Shown here piece by piece: positions 1 to 8,721 of a stretch of 64,000 nucleotides of DNA. The position numbers and the translations under genes were made by a program. The DNA is from Hyphomicrobiales bacterium (GTDB lineage: Bacteria; Pseudomonadota; Alphaproteobacteria; Rhodospirillales; JACKKN01). Under the pieces are notes generated by a model. It was not told where the DNA came from. It saw nothing but the letters and a program-made list of their open reading frames with translations, and did not search any database. Within the stretch, counting starts at the first letter, position 1. Every line of letters begins with the position of its first letter. The DNA lies in the NCBI GenBank assembly GCA_024236415.1, contig JACKKN010000011.1:1-64000 (forward strand). The letters run 5' to 3'.

Positions 1-2283
1 CTGGAGTCCTTCGTGGTCGGCTACGTGGTCGAGGCCAGGCCCCACCCCAACGCCGACAAGCTGCGCATCTGCACCGTCGACAACGGCAGCGGCACCCAGG
101 ACGTGGTCTGCGGCGCGCCCAACGCGCGCACCGGCATGAAGGGCGTGTTCGCGTCCTCGGGCGCCCACATCCCGGGCACCGGCATCACCCTGAAGAAGGC
201 CCAGATCCGCGGCGTCGAGAGCAACGGCATGCTGCTGTCCGAACGCGAGATGGGCATCAGCGACGACCACGAGGGCATCGTCGAGCTGCCCGAGGACGCC
301 CCCGTGGGCGCCCCGGCGGTGCAGGTCATGGGCCTGGACGCGACCGTGTTCGACATCGCCATCACGCCCAACCGGGGCGACTGCCTGGGCGTGCGCGGGG
401 TGGCGCGGGACCTGGCCGCCGCCGGCATCGGCACCCTGAAGCCCCTGGCCGTCGAGCCCGTGCCGGCGGCCTTCCAAAGCCCGATCCGGGTCAACCTGAA
501 CTTCCCCGCCGGGGCCGAGGACGCCTGCCCGTACTTCGTCGGCCGCGCCGTGCGCGGGGTCACGAACGGCCCCAGCCCCAAGTGGGTGCAGGACAAGCTG
601 CGCGCCATCGGCCTGCGCCCCATCTCGGCCCTGGTGGACATCACCAACCTGATGACCATGGAATACGGCCGCCCCATGCACGTGTTCGACGCCGCCAAGG
701 TGACCGGCAACGTGCAGGCCCGCCTGGCCACCCCCGGCGAGCGGGTGCTGGCCCTGGACGGCCGCGAGTACGAGCTGGACGGCGAGATGACGGTGATCGC
801 CGACGACGTCCGCGCCGAGGCCATCGCCGGCATCATGGGCGGCGAGGAATCGGGCTGCACCGAGGCCACCACCGACGTGTTCATCGAGACCGCCTACTTC
901 GACCCCGTGCGCACCGCCATGACCGGGCGCAAGCTGAACCTGCAATCGGACGCGCGGTACCGCTTCGAGCGCGGCATCGACGCCTCGTTCATGGTCGACG
1001 CCACCGAGCTGGCCACCCGCCTGGTGCTGGACTTCTGCGGCGGCGAGGCGTCGGAAATCGTCATCGGCGGCGCCGAGCCGGCCTGGCGGCGGTCCATCGA
1101 CTACCGCCCGGCCCGGGCCATGGCCCTGGGCGGCGCCCAGGTGCCCACGGACGAGCAGCGCCGCATCCTGACCGTGCTCGGCTTCACCTGCGCGGGGGAA
1201 GGCGACACCTGGTCCGTGGCCGTGCCGGCCTGGCGCCACGACATCGTCGGCGAGGCCTGCCTGGTGGAAGAGGTGGTGCGGGTGTTCGGCTACGACGCCG
1301 TGCCGGCCGTGGCCCTGCCGCGCGGCACCGACCTGCCGGTGCCGGCCCTCATCCCAGCGCAGCGGCGCCGCGCCCGGGTGCGCCGCACCCTGGCCGGGCG
1401 CGGCCTGGTCGAGGCGGTGACCTATTCCTTCCTGCCGTCGGTCCAGGCCGACCTGTTCGGCGGGGTGCCCGACGCCCTGCGCCTGGTCAACCCCATCAGC
1501 GCCGACCTGGACGTCATGCGCCCGTCGATCCTGCCCAACCTGATCGCCGCCGCCGGGCGCAACGCCGACCGGGGATTGCGCGACGCGGCCCTGTTCGAGG
1601 TCGGCCCCCAGTACGCCGGCGACCAGCCCGACGACCAGGCCATGGTGGCCGCCGTGCTGCGGTCGGGCCGCACCGGGCACCGCAACTGGGCCCAGGCGCC
1701 GCGCGCCGTCGACGTGTTCGACGCCAAGGCCGACGCCCTGGCCGCGCTGACCGCCGCCGGGGCGCCGGTGGACAAGCTGCAGGTGTTCGACGAGGCCCCG
1801 GCCTGGTACCACCCCGGCCGCGCGGGCACCCTGCGCCTGGGGCCCAAGAACGTGCTGGCCGCCTTCGGCGAGGTGCACCCGGGCATCCTGGGCAAGGTGG
1901 GGGTCAGGGGCCCCATGGCCGCGGTCGAGGTGTTCCTGGACAACATCCCCGAGCCCCGGGCCAAGGCCTCGGCCGCCCGGCCGCTGCTGACCCTGGCCGC
2001 CTTCCACCCGGTGGAGCGGGACTTCGCCTTCGTGGTCGACGCCGGGGTCACCGCCGCCGCGGTCATGGCCGCGGCCCGCGCCGCCGACAAGAACCTGATC
2101 GAGGAGGTGCGCCTGTTCGACCTGTTCGAGGGCGGCAACCTGGGCGCCGGGCGCAAGTCGGTGGCCATCAACGTGGTCATGCAGCCGCGCGAGCGGACCC
2201 TGACCGACGCCGAGATCGACGCCGTGGCCGCCCGCGTGGTGGCCAACGTGGCGAAGGCCACCGGCGGCACCCTGCGCGGCTGA
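1..2283 (+). CDS. pheT: Phenylalanine--tRNA ligase beta subunit, 5' truncated
   Basis: This is the large subunit of the cytoplasmic alpha2-beta2 PheRS, which charges tRNA-Phe. The frame is open from base 1 and enters in the N-terminal tRNA-binding (EMAP/OB-fold) domain, where PHPNADKLRICTVDNG is recognisable. About 40 N-terminal residues are therefore missing from the window, and no start codon is assigned. The B3/B4 editing region and the B5 domain (LVEEVVRVFGYDAVP) follow. The C-terminal FDX-ACB domain (HPVERDFAFVVDAG) ends at the TGA. The usual length is about 800 residues and 760 are seen. pheS and probably rpmI-rplT should lie just upstream. infC, often linked to that cluster, is instead 8.5 kb downstream on the other strand. 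Confidence 0.97.
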   Translation: MESFVVGYVVEARPHPNADKLRICTVDNGSGTQDVVCGAPNARTGMKGVFASSGAHIPGTGITLKKAQIRGVESNGMLLSEREMGISDDHEGIVELPEDAPVGAPAVQVMGLDATVFDIAITPNRGDCLGVRGVARDLAAAGIGTLKPLAVEPVPAAFQSPIRVNLNFPAGAEDACPYFVGRAVRGVTNGPSPKWVQDKLRAIGLRPISALVDITNLMTMEYGRPMHVFDAAKVTGNVQARLATPGERVLALDGREYELDGEMTVIADDVRAEAIAGIMGGEESGCTEATTDVFIETAYFDPVRTAMTGRKLNLQSDARYRFERGIDASFMVDATELATRLVLDFCGGEASEIVIGGAEPAWRRSIDYRPARAMALGGAQVPTDEQRRILTVLGFTCAGEGDTWSVAVPAWRHDIVGEACLVEEVVRVFGYDAVPAVALPRGTDLPVPALIPAQRRRARVRRTLAGRGLVEAVTYSFLPSVQADLFGGVPDALRLVNPISADLDVMRPSILPNLIAAAGRNADRGLRDAALFEVGPQYAGDQPDDQAMVAAVLRSGRTGHRNWAQAPRAVDVFDAKADALAALTAAGAPVDKLQVFDEAPAWYHPGRAGTLRLGPKNVLAAFGEVHPGILGKVGVRGPMAAVEVFLDNIPEPRAKASAARPLLTLAAFHPVERDFAFVVDAGVTAAAVMAAARAADKNLIEEVRLFDLFEGGNLGAGRKSVAINVVMQPRERTLTDAEIDAVAARVVANVAKATGGTLRG

Positions 2284-2297
2284 TCCGGCCCCGCCGC

Positions 2298-2321
2298 GGC
2301 GGGCCGCCTGCGGGGCCCGCC
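2298..2321 (+). terminator. Candidate terminator after pheT
   Basis: An 8-bp GC stem (GGCGGGCC, 2298-2305, with GGCCCGCC, 2314-2321) lies 15 bases after the pheT stop. The T-rich tract after it is broken (CTTTCACGACCCTTTT), so termination may be only partial. Confidence 0.5.
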
Positions 2322-2389
2322 GCCGCTTTCACGACCCTTTTCGTCCGCTCCGGATGCCCGGCAAGCCATTGATTTGGCGTCGTGTTGCG

Positions 2390-2440
2390 TTGCAATATGC
2401 AAAATCCATAATAATTATGGGGTTACTTGACAAGGGTTAA
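2390..2440 (+). promoter_or_regulatory. Putative nap operon control region
   Basis: The 2284-2500 gap turns AT-rich just before napF. It holds a perfect 5-bp dyad, TTGCA-ATA-TGCAA, at 2390-2402. At 2427-2440 is TTGACAAGGGTTAA, a weak 7-of-10 match to the FNR-type consensus TTGAT-N4-ATCAA. An anaerobic regulator is expected for nap, but neither site is strong enough to name one. Confidence 0.35.
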
Positions 2441-2500
2441 GGATGGCGCCCGGACCCGGGCGCAGAATCCCGGCGGTATCACCTCAAGGGCGGACAACAG

Positions 2501-3007
2501 ATGCCGAGACCCGTTTCCCGGTTCGGCTTTCTGCGGGGAGCGTTTGCCGGTGAGACGGCCGTGCTGCGGCCGCCATGGGCGATCGAGGAACCCGCGTTCC
2601 GGAAGTCCTGCGACGGATGTGGCGAATGCGCCCGGGCCTGTGCCCGGGTCGAGGACGCCGCCGTCATCCGCATGGGGCGGGACGGCCTGCCCTTCGTTTC
2701 CTTCGAGGACGGCGAATGCACCTTCTGCGGCGACTGCGTGCGCGCCTGCGCGCCCGGGGCCCTGCGCCTGACCGTTGAAGGCGGGACGCCGCGCGCGCCC
2801 TGGGCCGCCCGGGCCCACATCGCCAACGCCTGCCTGTCCCTGAACGCCGTCACCTGCCGCGTGTGCGGCGACCGCTGCGACGAGCGTGCCATCCGCTTCC
2901 GCCTGGCCGTGGGCGGCATCGCCTTCCCCGAGGTGGACCCCGCCGCCTGCACCGGCTGCGGCGCCTGCGTGGCGCCCTGCCCCGTGGACGCCATCGAGAT
3001 CGCCTGA
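2501..3007 (+). CDS. napF: Ferredoxin-type protein NapF
   Basis: NapF is a cytoplasmic iron-sulfur protein that assists maturation of NapA before Tat export. The 168-residue protein shows ferredoxin-like cysteine sets: CDGCGECARAC near residue 41, CTFCGDCVRAC near residue 74, CRVCGDRC near residue 118, and CTGCGACVAPCP near the C-terminus. The start ATG follows a purine-rich stretch (AAGGGCGGACAACAG). It is the first gene of a same-strand nap run, and napD follows 15 bases later. The family usually binds three 4Fe-4S clusters, and the extra CRVCGDRC group sits between cluster sets as in other NapF proteins. Confidence 0.93.
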   Translation: MPRPVSRFGFLRGAFAGETAVLRPPWAIEEPAFRKSCDGCGECARACARVEDAAVIRMGRDGLPFVSFEDGECTFCGDCVRACAPGALRLTVEGGTPRAPWAARAHIANACLSLNAVTCRVCGDRCDERAIRFRLAVGGIAFPEVDPAACTGCGACVAPCPVDAIEIA

Positions 3008-3022
3008 AGGAGGACAGAGGGC

Positions 3023-3289
3023 ATGAGCATTTCCGGATTGGTCCTGCACGTGCGAAGCGACCGGACCGACGCCGTGCGCGCCGAGGTCGCCGCCCTGCCC
3101 GGGGTCGAGGTCCACGCCGAGACCGGGGACGGCCGCCTGGTGGTCACCGTCGACGAGGCCGACAACGCCCGCGCGAGCGAGACCCTGAGCCGATTTTCCA
3201 CCATCGACGGCGTGCTCAACACGTCGCTTGTCTACAACTACTTCGAACAGGATTCCGACGAAGAGGAGGAGGTCAATGAAAGTCTCTAG
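3023..3289 (+). CDS. napD: NapD, NapA signal-peptide chaperone
   Basis: NapD is a small cytoplasmic protein that binds the twin-arginine leader of NapA and delays its export until the cofactor is loaded. The 88-residue product has the family opening (ISGLVLHVRSDRTDAV) and a VDEADNARASETL stretch typical of the ferredoxin-like fold. A clear ribosome-binding site (AAGGAGG) precedes the ATG. The gene overlaps the start of napA by 14 bases, which suggests coupled translation of chaperone and client. The acidic C-terminus (DSDEEEEV) lies in that overlap. Confidence 0.93.
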   Translation: MSISGLVLHVRSDRTDAVRAEVAALPGVEVHAETGDGRLVVTVDEADNARASETLSRFSTIDGVLNTSLVYNYFEQDSDEEEEVNESL

Positions 3290-5774
3290 GCGTGATTTCA
3301 TCAAGACGAACGCCGCCGCCGCGGCGGCCGCGGCGGCCGGCGTCAGCCTGCCGGCGTCGTCCATGGCCGCGGCCGGCGACGACGGCATCCGTTGGGACAA
3401 GGGCGTGTGCCGGTTCTGCGGCACCGGCTGCGGCGTGCTGGTGGGCGTCAAGGACGACCGCGTGGTGGCCACCCAGGGCGACCCCGACGCCCCGGTCAAC
3501 AAGGGCCTGAACTGCATCAAGGGCTACTTCCTGTCCAAGATCATGTACGGCCAGGATCGCCTGACCCGGCCCCTGCTGCGCAAGAAGGACGGCAAGTTCG
3601 CCAAGGACGGCGAGTTCACCCCGGTGTCCTGGGACGAGGCCTTCGACGTCATGGCCGCCAAGTGGAAGGAGGCCCTGCAGAAGAAGGGCCCGACCAGTGT
3701 CGGCATGTTCGGCTCGGGCCAGTGGACCATCTGGGAAGGCTACGCCGCCGCCAAGTTCATGAAGGCCGGCCTGCGGTCCAACAACATCGACCCCAACGCC
3801 CGGCACTGCATGGCCTCGGCCGTGGGCGCCTTCATGCGCGCCTTCGGCATCGACGAGCCCATGGGCTGCTATGACGACCTGGAGCACGCCGACGGCTTCG
3901 TGCTGTGGGGCGCCAACATGGCCGAGATGCACCCGATCCTGTGGTCGCGCCTGACCAACACGCGGCTGACCAAGCCGGGCTGCGAGGTCCACGTCCTGTC
4001 CACGTTCGAGAACCGCAACTTCGAGCTGGCGGACAACGGCATGGTGTTCGAGCCGCAGACGGACCTGGCGATCCTCAACTTCATCGCCAACTACATCATC
4101 CAGAACAAGGCCTACAACAAGGACTTCGTCGACAAGGCGGTGAACTTCACCAAGACCGCCACCGACATCGGCTACGGCCTGCGGCCCGAGCACCCGCTGG
4201 AGAAGAAGGCGGCCAACGCCGGCAAGGGCAAGCTGACCAAGATCACCTTCGACGAGTACGCCCAGTCGGTGGCCAAGTACACCCTGGAATACACCAGCAA
4301 GCTGTCGAAGGTGCCCGAGGACAAGCTGCTGGCCCTGGCCAAGCTGTACGCCGACCCCAACAAGAAGGTGGCGTCGTACTGGACCATGGGCTTCAACCAG
4401 CACACCCGCGGCGTGTGGGTCAACGGCCTGCTGTATAACGTGCACCTGCTGATGGGCAAGATCGCCGAGCCGGGCAACAGCCCGTTCTCGCTGACCGGCC
4501 AGCCGTCGGCCTGCGGCACGGCGCGCGAGGTCGGCACCTTCGCCCACCGCCTGCCGGCCGACCTGGTGGTCATGAACGAGAAGCACCGGGACTTCGCCGA
4601 GAAGACCTGGAAGCTGCCCAAGGGCACCATCCCGCCCAAGCCCGGCTTCCATGCCGTGCTGCAGAACCGCATGCTGAAGGACGGCAAGCTGAACGCCTAC
4701 TGGGTTCAGTGCAACAACAACATGCAGGCCGCCCCGAACATGAACGAGGAGGGGTATCCCGGCTATCGCAACCCCGAGAACTTCATCACCGTGTCCGATC
4801 CCTATCCCACGGTGACGGCGCTGGCCGCCGACCTGATCCTGCCCACGGCCATGTGGATGGAGAAGGAAGGCGCCTATGGCAACGCCGAGCGGCGCACCCA
4901 GTTCTGGCGCCAGCAGGTGGACGCCCCGGGCGAGGCCCAGTCCGACATCTGGCAGGTCATGGAGTTCGCCAAGCGGTTCAAGGTTGAGGAGGTCTGGCCG
5001 GCCGAGCTGGTGGACCAGATGCCCGCGTACAAGGGCAAGACCCTGTTCGACGTGCTGTTCGCCAACGGCCAGGTCGACAAGTTCGGCCTGGACGATCTGC
5101 AGAAGGGCTTCAACAACACGGAATCGAAGCACTTCGGCTTTTACGTGCAGAAGGGCATCTTCGAGGAGTACCGGCTGTTCAACTCGGCCGCCGGCATCCC
5201 CAAGAAGGGCCACGAGATGGCCAGGTTCGAGCAGTACCACCAGGCCCGCGGCCTGCGCTGGCCGGTGATCGACGACAAGGAGACCCTGTGGCGGTTCCGC
5301 GAGGGCTATGACCCCCACGTCAAGGCCGGCGAGGGCGTCAAGTTCTACGGCAAGCCGGACGGCCGGGCGAACATCATCTTCGCCCCCTACGAGCCGGCCG
5401 CCGAGAGCCCGGACGGCGACTACAACCTGTGGCTCTGCACCGGCCGCGTGCTGGAGCACTGGCACTCGGGCTCCATGACCCGCCGCGTGCCCGAGCTGTA
5501 CCGCGCCTTCCCCGACGCCAAGGTGTACATGCACCCCGACGACGCCCGGGACCGCGGCTTCAAGCGGGGCCAGGTGGTGAAGGTGATGACCCGCCGCGGC
5601 GAGGTGACGACCCGGGTCGAGACCCGCGGCCGCAACAAGCCGCCCCAGGGCCTGGTGTTCATGCCCTGGTTCGACGCCGGACAGCTGGTCAACAAGCTGA
5701 CCCTGGACGCCACCGATCCGCTCTCGAAAGAGACGGATTTCAAGAAGTGCGCGTGCAAGGTGGTGGCCGCCTAG
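3276..5774 (+). CDS. napA: Periplasmic nitrate reductase, catalytic subunit NapA
   Basis: NapA reduces nitrate to nitrite in the periplasm using a bis-MGD molybdenum centre. The 832-residue protein opens with a twin-arginine signal (SRRDFIK, residues 4-10) and an alanine-rich hydrophobic core. The 4Fe-4S ligands are C45, C48, C52 and C80, in C-x2-C-x3-C-x27-C spacing. The molybdenum ligand is C178 in the motif NARHCMAS. The C-terminal molybdopterin dinucleotide-binding domain includes VLEHWHSGSMTRRVPEL. The start at 3276 was chosen because it gives the Tat leader at once. A longer in-frame opening exists upstream but reads inside napD. Electrons are expected to come from NapB. Confidence 0.98.
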   Translation: MKVSRRDFIKTNAAAAAAAAAGVSLPASSMAAAGDDGIRWDKGVCRFCGTGCGVLVGVKDDRVVATQGDPDAPVNKGLNCIKGYFLSKIMYGQDRLTRPLLRKKDGKFAKDGEFTPVSWDEAFDVMAAKWKEALQKKGPTSVGMFGSGQWTIWEGYAAAKFMKAGLRSNNIDPNARHCMASAVGAFMRAFGIDEPMGCYDDLEHADGFVLWGANMAEMHPILWSRLTNTRLTKPGCEVHVLSTFENRNFELADNGMVFEPQTDLAILNFIANYIIQNKAYNKDFVDKAVNFTKTATDIGYGLRPEHPLEKKAANAGKGKLTKITFDEYAQSVAKYTLEYTSKLSKVPEDKLLALAKLYADPNKKVASYWTMGFNQHTRGVWVNGLLYNVHLLMGKIAEPGNSPFSLTGQPSACGTAREVGTFAHRLPADLVVMNEKHRDFAEKTWKLPKGTIPPKPGFHAVLQNRMLKDGKLNAYWVQCNNNMQAAPNMNEEGYPGYRNPENFITVSDPYPTVTALAADLILPTAMWMEKEGAYGNAERRTQFWRQQVDAPGEAQSDIWQVMEFAKRFKVEEVWPAELVDQMPAYKGKTLFDVLFANGQVDKFGLDDLQKGFNNTESKHFGFYVQKGIFEEYRLFNSAAGIPKKGHEMARFEQYHQARGLRWPVIDDKETLWRFREGYDPHVKAGEGVKFYGKPDGRANIIFAPYEPAAESPDGDYNLWLCTGRVLEHWHSGSMTRRVPELYRAFPDAKVYMHPDDARDRGFKRGQVVKVMTRRGEVTTRVETRGRNKPPQGLVFMPWFDAGQLVNKLTLDATDPLSKETDFKKCACKVVAA

Positions 5775-5830
5775 GCCACCCCGCGACCCGTTGAGTCAAC
5801 GCTGGTGCAAGGACAACAAGGAGCAAGCCA

Positions 5831-6619
5831 GTGACGACCGAAAGAGCGAAGAAGACCGCCCGCAGCCGCCGGCAGTTCCTGGCCGACACGGCCAAGGCCG
5901 CCTGCGGGGTGGGCGTCTTCGGGCTCGTCCTGGGCCTGGCCGCGCGCCAGGCCCAGTCCCTGCCGCCCGTGGCCCTGCGCCCGCCCGGCGCCGGCGCCGA
6001 GGCCGACTTCCTCGGCGCCTGCATCCGCTGCGGCCTGTGCGTGCGGGACTGTCCCTACCCCACCCTGCGCCTGTCCAACCTGGGCGAGGACGTGGCGGTC
6101 GGGACCCCCTATTTCGTGGCCCGGGAATACCCCTGCGAGATGTGCGACGACATTCCCTGTGTCGCCGCCTGCCCGACCGGAGCCCTCGATCCCAAGCTGA
6201 CCAACATCGACAACGCCCGCATGGGCCTCGCCGTGCTGGTGGACGAGGAGACCTGCCTCAACTTCCTGGGCCTGCGCTGCGACGTGTGCTACCGGGTCTG
6301 CCCGGTGATCGACAAGGCGATCACGCTGGAGCGGTCCGGCAACCAGCGCACCCACAAGCACGCCATGTTCATTCCCACGGTCCATTCCGAGCACTGCACC
6401 GGCTGCGGCAAGTGCGAGCGGTCCTGCGTGCTAGACAAGGCCGCCATCCGCGTCTTCCCGGTCGCCCTGGCCAAGGGCCAGTTGGGCGCCCACTACCGCC
6501 TCGGCTGGAAGGAGAAGGAGCGCGAGGGGCACGAGCTGGTGCCCGGCATCATCGACCTGCCCGACCGCCTGCCGCAGATGCCGGGGGCGGGGCTCGGCAA
6601 CCCGGGAGGCAAGCCATGA
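5831..6619 (+). CDS. napG: NapG, Tat-exported ferredoxin subunit
   Basis: NapG is a periplasmic four-cluster iron-sulfur protein that, with membrane NapH, forms a quinol-oxidising branch feeding NapA/NapB. The 262-residue protein begins with a Tat leader (SRRQFL, residues 12-17) and a hydrophobic stretch. Four cysteine groups follow: CIRCGLCVRDCP, CEMCDDIPCVAACP, CDVCYRVCP and CTGCGKCERSC. Its stop overlaps the napH start by four bases (ATGA), so the two are coupled. Confidence 0.95.
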   Translation: MTTERAKKTARSRRQFLADTAKAACGVGVFGLVLGLAARQAQSLPPVALRPPGAGAEADFLGACIRCGLCVRDCPYPTLRLSNLGEDVAVGTPYFVAREYPCEMCDDIPCVAACPTGALDPKLTNIDNARMGLAVLVDEETCLNFLGLRCDVCYRVCPVIDKAITLERSGNQRTHKHAMFIPTVHSEHCTGCGKCERSCVLDKAAIRVFPVALAKGQLGAHYRLGWKEKEREGHELVPGIIDLPDRLPQMPGAGLGNPGGKP

Positions 6620-7524
6620 AACCCGGCCAGCGCCCGGGCCAGGAGGCCATCGCCGCCAAGGGCCGCTTCGCCGCCTTCAAGTGGCTGATCCTGCGCCGCG
6701 CCGTGCAGGCCGCCGTCCTGGGCCTGTTCCTGTTGGGACCCCTGGCCGGCCTGTGGCTGGTCAAGGGCAACCTGGCGTCCAGCCTGACGCTGGACATCCT
6801 GCCCCTGACCGACCCCTACGTCCTGGTGCAGACCCTGGTCACCGGCCACCTGCCGGAAACCGCGGCGGTGCTGGGGGCGGTGATCGTCGCCCTGTTCTAC
6901 GTCCTGGTGGGCGGGCGCGCCTACTGCGCCTGGGTCTGCCCGGTCAACCCGGTCACCGACGCCGCCCACTGGCTGCGCGACCGCCTGGGCCTGAAGGGCG
7001 GCATGCAGTTCCGCCGCGGCACCCGGTACTGGGTGCTGGCCATGACCCTGGTGGTGGCGGCCCTGACCGGCACCGTGGCCTGGGAGCTGGCCAACCCGGT
7101 GTCGATGGTGTTCCGCGGCCTGGTGTTCGGCATGGGCTTCGCCTGGGCCGTGCTGGCGGCGGTGTTCCTGTTCGACCTGTTCGTCAGCCGCCGCGGCTGG
7201 TGCGGCCACCTGTGCCCGGTGGGCGCCTTCTACGGCCTGCTGGGCGCGGTCAGCCTGCTGCGGGTCAGCGCCCGGCGCCGCGCCGACTGCAACGACTGCA
7301 TGGACTGCTACGCCGTGTGCCCCGAGCCCCAGGTCATCAACCCGGCCCTCAAGGGCGCCGACCAGGGCGCCTCGCCGGTGATCCTTTCGGCCCAGTGCAC
7401 CAACTGCGGCCGCTGCATCGACGTCTGCAGCAAGGATGTATTCACCTTCGCCGCCCGCCCGGACCGGCGGGAGGATTCGAAAACCGGCGCCGCGCGGGAC
7501 AGCTCCCTGCGCGACGCCGCCTGA
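6616..7524 (+). CDS. napH: NapH, membrane quinol dehydrogenase component
   Basis: NapH is the integral membrane partner of NapG and passes electrons from the quinol pool to periplasmic carriers. The 302-residue protein has about four hydrophobic segments, starting near residue 30. Two CxxxCP motifs (CAWVCPVNP and CGHLCPVGA) are the redox-active cysteine pairs of the family. A C-terminal pair of ferredoxin motifs follows (CNDCMDCYAVCP and CTNCGRCIDVC). With no napC in the operon, NapGH may be the main electron entry for this enzyme. Confidence 0.95.
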   Translation: MKPGQRPGQEAIAAKGRFAAFKWLILRRAVQAAVLGLFLLGPLAGLWLVKGNLASSLTLDILPLTDPYVLVQTLVTGHLPETAAVLGAVIVALFYVLVGGRAYCAWVCPVNPVTDAAHWLRDRLGLKGGMQFRRGTRYWVLAMTLVVAALTGTVAWELANPVSMVFRGLVFGMGFAWAVLAAVFLFDLFVSRRGWCGHLCPVGAFYGLLGAVSLLRVSARRRADCNDCMDCYAVCPEPQVINPALKGADQGASPVILSAQCTNCGRCIDVCSKDVFTFAARPDRREDSKTGAARDSSLRDAA

Positions 7525-7604
7525 GCGAAACCGGGGCGGGGCGGCCGGTTCGCCCCGCCCGCACCTGGACACTGGACAAGAGTTGTGATGGAGGAGGTTC
7601 CGAC

Positions 7605-8054
7605 ATGAAAAGGATTGCAATCATCGCCCTGGCCGGCCTGGTGGCCGCGGCCTTCGCCGCCTCGGCGGGCGCCGACTCGGTGACGTCCCTGCGCGGCGCG
7701 ACCGACATCCCGGCCGCCAACCCGGCACCGGCGGAGCACGAGCCCAAGACCGTGCGCGGCAAGTTCGAACGCACCTTCAAGGAGCAGCCGCCCCTGGTGG
7801 CGCACACCATCGACGACGCCCGCAAGTACAAGATCAACCTGCGCCAGAACGGATGCCTGGACTGCCACGACAAGGCCAACTACGAGGAAGAGAAGGCGCC
7901 CATGGTGTCCAAGACCCACTACATCGGCGCCGACGGCAAGGAAAAGGAAGAGATCAACAAGGGCCGCTACTTCTGCACCCAGTGCCACGTGCCGCAGATG
8001 CAGGCCGAGCCGCTGGTGAACAACACCTTCGTCGGCAACGTGGGCACCAAGTAG
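7605..8054 (+). CDS. napB: NapB, dihaem cytochrome c subunit
   Basis: NapB is the periplasmic electron-transfer subunit of nitrate reductase. The 149-residue protein has a Sec signal peptide (about residues 1-23) and two haem-binding motifs, CLDCH and CTQCH. They are followed by the VPQMQAEPLVNN segment typical of NapB. GAGGAGG precedes the ATG. It is the last gene of the operon: a strong hairpin terminator follows and no napC is found after it. Confidence 0.96.
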   Translation: MKRIAIIALAGLVAAAFAASAGADSVTSLRGATDIPAANPAPAEHEPKTVRGKFERTFKEQPPLVAHTIDDARKYKINLRQNGCLDCHDKANYEEEKAPMVSKTHYIGADGKEKEEINKGRYFCTQCHVPQMQAEPLVNNTFVGNVGTK

Positions 8055-8126
8055 CTTTCGTTCGCGCAGGGATGGGCCGCCGCGCCGGGCGCCGGCTGCG
8101 CCGGGCCGCGCCGGCCCGGCCGGGGA

Positions 8127-8231
8127 TCAGCGCGCCGAGGGCGGGATGCGCACGGCGATTTCCATGCCGCGCGGGCGCGGAAGCCGGAACAGGCGGGCCA
8201 GGTCGCGCAGGAATCGGGTGGTGACGGTCAT
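8127..8231 (-). CDS. Possible 34-aa basic peptide
   Basis: A short minus-strand frame starts at ATG 8231 with GGGGAG about ten bases upstream. It encodes a basic peptide (MTVTTRFLRDLARLFRLP...RIPPSAR). No family is recognised. It sits between napB and its converging neighbour, where coding is otherwise absent. It may be chance. Confidence 0.3.
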   Translation of the reverse strand: MTVTTRFLRDLARLFRLPRPRGMEIAVRIPPSAR

Positions 8232-8288
8232 CGCTCGGTGCTCCCCAGGTCGGGGCCACCGGGCCCCGTGGTTGTTGCACCCGTTGTA

Positions 8289-8351
8289 GCGCCGGCCGCC
8301 GCGCCGGTCTGTGACCCCGGTCACAGGCCCGCCGGCGGCGGCGCTTTTTTT
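8289..8351 (+). terminator. Rho-independent terminator of the nap operon
   Basis: A 12-bp GC stem with one bulged base (5' arm 8289-8301, 3' arm 8333-8344) is followed by seven T (8345-8351). Its loop contains a second dyad, TGTGACC-CC-GGTCACA (8310-8325). It lies between napB and the converging gene at 8371-8613. Confidence 0.75.
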
Positions 8352-8370
8352 GTCCGGATTTCCGCCCGCC

Positions 8371-8613
8371 TCAGCCGCCCTTGGCGGGCGGCGCCGGCTG
8401 GGGTGCCGGCGGCGGCGCCTTGGCGCAATTGGCGTTCAGCCACACGGTGCAGATGCGCACCCAGTTGTCCACCTGGTCCGTGCGCTGCACGCTCAGGTCC
8501 GGCACCGTGTTGCAATAGACGCTCAGGGGCTGGCCGGCGGCGGCCTTCTGCTCCGCCAGCGCCGGCCCGGCGGCCAGCAGCAGGGCCGCGGCGATGGCGA
8601 TGGGTGCTCTCAT
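8371..8613 (-). CDS. Small secreted protein of unknown function
   Basis: The 80-residue product has a clear Sec signal peptide (MRAPIAIAAALLLAAGPALA, then EQKAAAG). A short mature part with three cysteines follows (VYCNTV, RICTVW, NANCAK), and the tail is rich in proline (PPPAPQPAPPAKGG). GGGAGAC lies upstream of the ATG. I recognise no domain. The size and the proline tail suggest a periplasmic or envelope-associated protein. Confidence 0.6.
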   Translation of the reverse strand: MRAPIAIAAALLLAAGPALAEQKAAAGQPLSVYCNTVPDLSVQRTDQVDNWVRICTVWLNANCAKAPPPAPQPAPPAKGG

Positions 8614-8721
8614 GGTCCGTCTCCCGTCTCTGATCAGGGATCGCGGACTCTATCCGCCTTTGGTTAAGATCCGGCTATTGCCGTTGACCGCGTCAGCCCC
8701 AGCCCCTACAACGGCGGCGCC

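Noticed and set aside
2427..2440. Definite FNR box upstream of napF
   Set aside because: Only 7 of 10 consensus positions match, which is too weak to name.
3273..5534. Very long open frame antisense to napA
   Set aside because: It is a by-product of high GC at third positions. Its composition (runs of H, G, Q, A, V) fits the complement of a coding strand, and napA is unmistakable.
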